The position numbers and the translations under genes were made by a program. Shown here piece after piece: positions 14,137 through 17,887 of a stretch of 17,887 nucleotides of DNA. The notes beneath the pieces are model-generated. The model was not told the DNA's origin and did no database searches. It worked only from the letters and a program-made list of their open reading frames with translations. How positions within the stretch are numbered: position 1 is the stretch's first letter; every line of letters begins with the position of its first letter. Source of the DNA: CAZNQW01 sp964575225 (GTDB taxonomy: Bacteria > Chloroflexota > Anaerolineae > JAAYZQ01); the NCBI GenBank assembly GCA_964575225.1, contig CAZNQW010000060.1:1-17887 (forward strand), written 5' to 3'.

Positions 14137-15396
14137 CTATCGGATCAAAATCAAGTCGTCCTGCGGTGGGATGAGGTATTCCGCTCCGGTATCGGTGACG
14201 GCGACCATCTCTTCGACCGAAATCATCTTGGCAGCCTTACCACCGTCGTGGTCCACCTCCCAGCTAAAAAAGCCATCGTAGGCAAAGGTCTGGCCGGGAC
14301 GCAAGAGCCGCAGCGATTCTGCGGGCGGGTCGGCAAACTGGCCTCCGGTGAGGTAGGGGCCGATATCGTGGGCCCAATAGCCCACTGGATGGCCTGTTCC
14401 CCACTTGACAGGGAGCGAGCCGCGCTCTTCCATCCAGTCTCGTTGGGCCTTGTCCGCGTCATAGCCGCGAATGCCCGGCCGCATCGTCTCGCGAACGATG
14501 CGACTGCCGCGGACGGCGTTCTTCCATTTCTCGATTGCTTCTGGGGGCGGCTCGGTTTGGCCGGGAGCCAACACGTAGGCAAAGCGTTGATAGTCGGTAC
14601 ACCATATGTCAAAGACTTGGATGCCGAAATCCGTCTGAATAAAGTCACCCGGCAGGATCACCTTTTCGCTGGGCCCAGAATGGCCCCGCGGAAACCCCGA
14701 GTTGACGTTGGGGTTGGTATCGGGCGACCAGGAATCGCCTACGCCCAGCTCGGCCATGCGCGCCTTGATGTAACGAGCCACGTCGCAATCCCGCGTCTTG
14801 CCGGGGATGACGGTGCTGTAGGCATCCAGTTCCAGTTCGACGGTCAGCTTGCCGGCCTGGCGCATGATCTCGATCTCTTCCGGAAGTTTGACCGACAGCC
14901 ACTCAGCCACCAGATCGTCAGACGACACCAGCCGTGACGAAAGCTCGGAACCCAGTGCCTCCTCCAGTGACGTTCGCTGAGTCCACGAAAAGCCGTCAGA
15001 GATCGGCCTGGGCGAGCAGTTGACGCCGATCTTTCTGGGGTTGGCCGCCTGGATCTGCTGGGCAGCCAGAGGCCAGACGTTGGCGCCACGCTCGAACTCG
15101 ATGACCTGATCGTGCACCCCCAGTTCGGCCAGGGCCATCGACTCGCCCCAAGGCGAAAGGGCAATCGATTCTACGCGATCGCCCTTGAGGAAGAACAGGA
15201 ACACGGCCGTCGCCCCAGCATTCTCCCCCCCCACGTGCAGGGCCAGGGGATCACTGTTGTTCTCACGGCAAGCCACCAGCCAGCAGTCGATGTCCGAAAG
15301 CCTCATCGCTTCGGGAAGCAGCTTGGCGATCCGTTGTTTACGGATCTCGGGCCAAGGGTTTGGTTGCGATTGAAATGGATTGTGTAGCTTGGTCAT
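14137..15396 (-). CDS. M24 family metallopeptidase with Asp at a Glu ligand site
   Basis: This 419-residue M24 protein has a creatinase-like N-terminal domain (CWLVACRENNSDP, 38-50) and a catalytic domain with D256 (QTDFG), D268 (CTDYQ), H336 (TGHPVG), H343 and E395 (SVEEM). At the position where relatives have the fourth ligand Glu, this protein has D374 (FAYDGFF). Asp may still bind metal, or specificity may have changed. AGAGGGA lies just upstream of the ATG. It is 59 nt after another M24 gene on the same strand. Both share the WLxxxRE...DP motif but differ strongly in the active-site loop, so they are old paralogues with probably different substrates. Confidence 0.87.
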   Translation of the reverse strand: MTKLHNPFQSQPNPWPEIRKQRIAKLLPEAMRLSDIDCWLVACRENNSDPLALHVGGENAGATAVFLFFLKGDRVESIALSPWGESMALAELGVHDQVIEFERGANVWPLAAQQIQAANPRKIGVNCSPRPISDGFSWTQRTSLEEALGSELSSRLVSSDDLVAEWLSVKLPEEIEIMRQAGKLTVELELDAYSTVIPGKTRDCDVARYIKARMAELGVGDSWSPDTNPNVNSGFPRGHSGPSEKVILPGDFIQTDFGIQVFDIWCTDYQRFAYVLAPGQTEPPPEAIEKWKNAVRGSRIVRETMRPGIRGYDADKAQRDWMEERGSLPVKWGTGHPVGYWAHDIGPYLTGGQFADPPAESLRLLRPGQTFAYDGFFSWEVDHDGGKAAKMISVEEMVAVTDTGAEYLIPPQDDLILIR

Positions 15397-15455
15397 GATT
15401 CCCTCTTTCTTTTTTTGTTGCCGGGCCGCTATTCAACGTAACCGTGCAAGATCGC

Positions 15456-16646
15456 CTATCTGGGCGGAATCAAGATGATCGATTTCTGGGGCGGCGAAAA
15501 CCACTCACAGCCATCGGCGGTGATGAGGATTTCCTCTTCAAGGCCAATATAGCCAAATTCCGAGCGGACACCTAATTCCAGCGTAAAGATCCCCCCCTCG
15601 TATATCTGTCCGTAGGGCTTGGACCCATAACGCGCCCAGCGCGGGTAAAAGCCCACGCCGCCGTCGTGCGAATGGCGGCCCACTGAATGGCCCAAAGCGT
15701 GAGGATATTCGGGGTAGCCGGCGTCGGTGATGGCCTTGCGGGCAACCTCGTCTACCTCCCAGCCCAGAACGCCGGGGCGCACAAAGTCGGCTGCCGCCTG
15801 GATGGCGTGCGCAACCGCGTCAAAGACGCGCTGAACCTCAGCCGGCGCTCGAGTCTCGCCGTCGCGCAGGAAATACCAGACCCGCTGGTTATCCGAGCCA
15901 TAGCCGTCCACTTTGACCCCAAAGTCCATGTTGAGCGTCTGGCCTTGCGCGGTGTGTACGTCGCCCGAGGCCGTAGCGTGTCCCCAGGGCGAATCGGGGC
16001 CGGCGTTCAGGCTGGGACAGCCACTGGCGGGCCATCCAAAGTCAACGCCCCGCGTGCGGACCTGGTCTTGCACAAACTCGAAAATCTCCCCTTCTGTCTG
16101 TCCGGGCTTGAGCCAGGCAGTCAGGGCATCATAGATTTCCATGGAGATGCCCACAGCCTTGCGCATGGCCGCCAACTCCAGTGGGGATTTTCGGCCCCGC
16201 AGTGCGGCCACAAACTCCTGGGCCGAGACCAACCGGCCTGCATATGGCGTGTTTTTCAAATAGTCCTGAAGGTTCAGGAACATGCCATAAGTCAGGCCGT
16301 CGGCGCTAACGTCGTCGCGGCTGTAGTTGATGCCGATGCAGCCGGGGTCCAGGAGGCTGAGGACTCGTACCAGATCATCCTCGATGCTCAGGGTGTAGGG
16401 GATGACTTCATCAAACAAACCCAGAGATCGAATTCCCTCGTCGTCGCCCTTGCCGGTGATGGCGATCCGCTGGCCGGCGCGCCCAAAGATGAAAGCTGCA
16501 GGCCATACGGCTCGTTGAGGTCCGAGGATCTTGAGCACGGGATCGTCGAGTTCGGCCGTTTCACGCACAAAGATGAGCCACGCATCCAAGCCAAATTCGC
16601 CAAGCAGATCGACCGCTTGCTGCACTTTTTCCTGATACACGTTCAT
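15456..16646 (-). CDS. M24 family metallopeptidase (Xaa-Pro peptidase-like)
   Basis: This 396-residue protein has the creatinase-like N-terminal domain (WLIFVRETAELDDP, 23-36) and a complete metal site: D241 (NMDFG), D252 (SDNQR), H320 (LGHSVG), E357 (TLELG) and E370 (GLEEE). The loop after H320 is RHSHDGG, unlike the other two intact M24 proteins here. GAGGGAATC lies upstream of the ATG, nearly the same leader as in the neighbouring M24 gene. It follows the DppC-type permease by 75 nt, the same permease-then-peptidase order as on the plus strand. An Xaa-Pro or related dipeptidase role is likely; exact specificity is open. Confidence 0.88.
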   Translation of the reverse strand: MNVYQEKVQQAVDLLGEFGLDAWLIFVRETAELDDPVLKILGPQRAVWPAAFIFGRAGQRIAITGKGDDEGIRSLGLFDEVIPYTLSIEDDLVRVLSLLDPGCIGINYSRDDVSADGLTYGMFLNLQDYLKNTPYAGRLVSAQEFVAALRGRKSPLELAAMRKAVGISMEIYDALTAWLKPGQTEGEIFEFVQDQVRTRGVDFGWPASGCPSLNAGPDSPWGHATASGDVHTAQGQTLNMDFGVKVDGYGSDNQRVWYFLRDGETRAPAEVQRVFDAVAHAIQAAADFVRPGVLGWEVDEVARKAITDAGYPEYPHALGHSVGRHSHDGGVGFYPRWARYGSKPYGQIYEGGIFTLELGVRSEFGYIGLEEEILITADGCEWFSPPQKSIILIPPR

Positions 16647-16721
16647 GTTAGGATTCCCTCAGGCTTGCAGGTCTGCCACTGTGGGCTGGCGGGCCTGGGA
16701 TTTGGTGTGTCCGGGCACAAT

Positions 16722-17630
16722 CTAGAGCTGCATCCGGGGGTCCAATGCATCGCGGAGCGCATCGCCCATAAAGTTGATGCACAGCGTGGTGAAAAAGATC
16801 ATCATGCCCGGAAAGATCGCTACCCACGGGGCCGACCAGATCAGCACCTGGGCGTTTTTCAACATGTTCCCCCAACTGGGTGTCGGTGGTTGAATGCCCA
16901 GCCCCAGGTAGCTCACCGCTGTCTCGGTGAGAATGGCCGAGCCGACGGTCAGTGTAGCCGCTACCACCACCGGCGCCATGGCATTGGGCAGCATGTGAGA
17001 CCACATGATGCGCGCATCCTGAACCCCGACGCAGCGAGCTGCAAGCACAAAATCCTGCTCTTTTAATGAGAGGAACAACGCCCGGACAATGCGGGCCACG
17101 CTCATCCAGTTCAGAAAACCAATGGCCAGGATGATGGTCTTCAGGGACGGCCCCATGAATACCGACAGAGCGATGATCAAAAAGATGCCCGGTATGCTCA
17201 ACATCACGTCGGTGAAGCGCATGATGATGCCGTCCAGGTTTCCGCCAAAGTAGCCGGCCAGCGAACCGAGTAGGGTGCCGAAGGTGATGCCCACCAGCAT
17301 AGCCAGCAGTCCCACCAAGAGCGAGATGCGCCCCCCATAGATGGTGCGGGCCAGAATGTCGCGGCCCACCTCGTCGGTGCCGAACCAGTGCTGGGCGCTC
17401 GGCGGCGCGTTGATCATGGCCGGATTGGGTCGAAAAGCCATGTCTTCGGTGATAAACGTCATCGGCCCGATGATGATAATGCCCACGATCAGTGTCAGGA
17501 CAATGGTGGAGATCACGCCCACCCGATGCCTCAGAAACCGACGGGCTGCCTGTTTCCACAAGCCTTCGCTACGTCGAAAGTTGACTTCTGAAATTTCAGA
17601 TGCAGTTGTTGCCTGGGTCGTTGATGCCAT
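16722..17630 (-). CDS. DppC/OppC-type ABC transporter permease
   Basis: This 302-residue inner-membrane permease carries the DppC signature WFGTDEVGRDILARTIYGG (about 82-100), the EAA loop DFVLAARCVGVQDAR in the last third, and the family end ALRDALDPRM. It has a polar N-terminal tail of about 30 residues and five to six membrane segments. GGAGG precedes the ATG by about 9 nt. The DppB-type partner stops 35 nt upstream. It is clearly diverged from the DppC-type protein at 5975-6895, so the window holds parts of two separate importers. ATPase and binding-protein genes may lie past the right edge. Confidence 0.92.
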   Translation of the reverse strand: MASTTQATTASEISEVNFRRSEGLWKQAARRFLRHRVGVISTIVLTLIVGIIIIGPMTFITEDMAFRPNPAMINAPPSAQHWFGTDEVGRDILARTIYGGRISLLVGLLAMLVGITFGTLLGSLAGYFGGNLDGIIMRFTDVMLSIPGIFLIIALSVFMGPSLKTIILAIGFLNWMSVARIVRALFLSLKEQDFVLAARCVGVQDARIMWSHMLPNAMAPVVVAATLTVGSAILTETAVSYLGLGIQPPTPSWGNMLKNAQVLIWSAPWVAIFPGMMIFFTTLCINFMGDALRDALDPRMQL

Positions 17631-17665
17631 GAGTTATGCCTCCAATTCCGTCCAGTCTTGTATCT

Positions 17666-17887
17666 CTAGTTCCCCAGGCGGATACGTGGATCGACGAGGG
17701 CATAGGAGATATCGGCCAACAGGTTGCAGAGGACAACCAGCGTGGATACCAACAGAATGATGCCCATCAGCACAGGGTAATCGACCCACACAGCATGTTC
17801 CCAATACATTCGTCCCATGCCCGGCCAGGCAAATACCTGCTCGGTAATGAGCGCGCCGCTGAACAGGTGGGGAATATCCAACATAGC
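17666..17887 (-). CDS. DppB/OppB-type ABC transporter permease (C-terminal part, cut by window)
   Basis: Only the last 73 or so codons are visible; the frame stays open to the window edge. The sequence ITEQVFAWPGMGR, then ADISYALVDPRIRLG, is the standard C-terminus of DppB-type permeases, including the last membrane helix (MGIILLVSTLVVLCNLL). It pairs with the DppC-type gene that starts 35 nt downstream. The ATG near 17884 is an internal Met, not the start. Confidence 0.9.
   Translation of the reverse strand, partial: AMLDIPHLFSGALITEQVFAWPGMGRMYWEHAVWVDYPVLMGIILLVSTLVVLCNLLADISYALVDPRIRLGN

Noticed and set aside
14065..14937. 290-codon plus-strand open frame across the M24 gene and its 3' gap
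   Set aside because: It lies mainly opposite a well-supported gene and has no recognisable motif.
15687..17066. Long open frame on the plus strand opposite the M24 gene and part of the permease gene
   Set aside because: It mirrors two clear minus-strand genes, has no recognisable domain and no ribosome site; it is a by-product of GC-rich codon use.

Overview
The window looks like chromosomal DNA from a moderately GC-rich bacterium that ferments or oxidises amino acids and peptides with ferredoxin-linked enzymes. A ferredoxin-dependent 2-oxoacid oxidoreductase, two dipeptide-type ABC permease pairs and several exopeptidases sit together, a style common in Chloroflexota (Anaerolineae-like) genomes. 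That taxonomic guess is inference from gene content only. There are no rRNA, tRNA, CRISPR, phage or insertion-sequence signatures.

Left arm, plus strand (about 60-9613). A consensus sigma70-type promoter (60-88) with a palindrome between its -35 and -10 boxes precedes a compact operon. Its order is 2-oxoacid:ferredoxin oxidoreductase gamma (228), a GltD-like/delta ferredoxin fusion (791), alpha (2116) and beta (3273). Then come a dead M24 peptidase remnant (4269-4496), an EthD-like small protein (4592), DppB-type (4942) and DppC-type (5975) permeases, an S33 proline-iminopeptidase-like hydrolase (6963) and an M24 metallopeptidase (8318). A strong bidirectional intrinsic terminator (9624-9658) closes the arm.

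Right arm, minus strand, read from 17887 down to 9670. The order is a DppB-type permease cut by the window edge, a DppC-type permease, two more M24 peptidases, a flavin-reductase-like FMN protein, an MFS transporter starting with TTG, a VOC/glyoxalase-like protein, an aldo/keto reductase and a DUF6282-like TIM-barrel hydrolase. Gaps are 1 to about 143 nt and all genes share one strand, so they probably form one transcription unit whose promoter lies beyond the right edge.

How it may work together (inference): the permeases import short peptides or peptide-like compounds. The S33 and M24 enzymes, many of whose relatives act on N-terminal residues or Xaa-Pro bonds, trim them. Deaminated 2-oxoacids would be oxidatively decarboxylated to acyl-CoA with reduction of ferredoxin. 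The right arm adds redox and hydrolytic enzymes that would suit a modified or aromatic substrate. The most unusual elements are the convergent mirror-like layout (permease pair plus M24 on each arm), an oxidoreductase subunit whose flavin/NADPH module appears collapsed, the promoter with an embedded palindrome, and an M24 enzyme with Asp at a normally Glu metal-ligand position. No gene stands out as a wholly new family.
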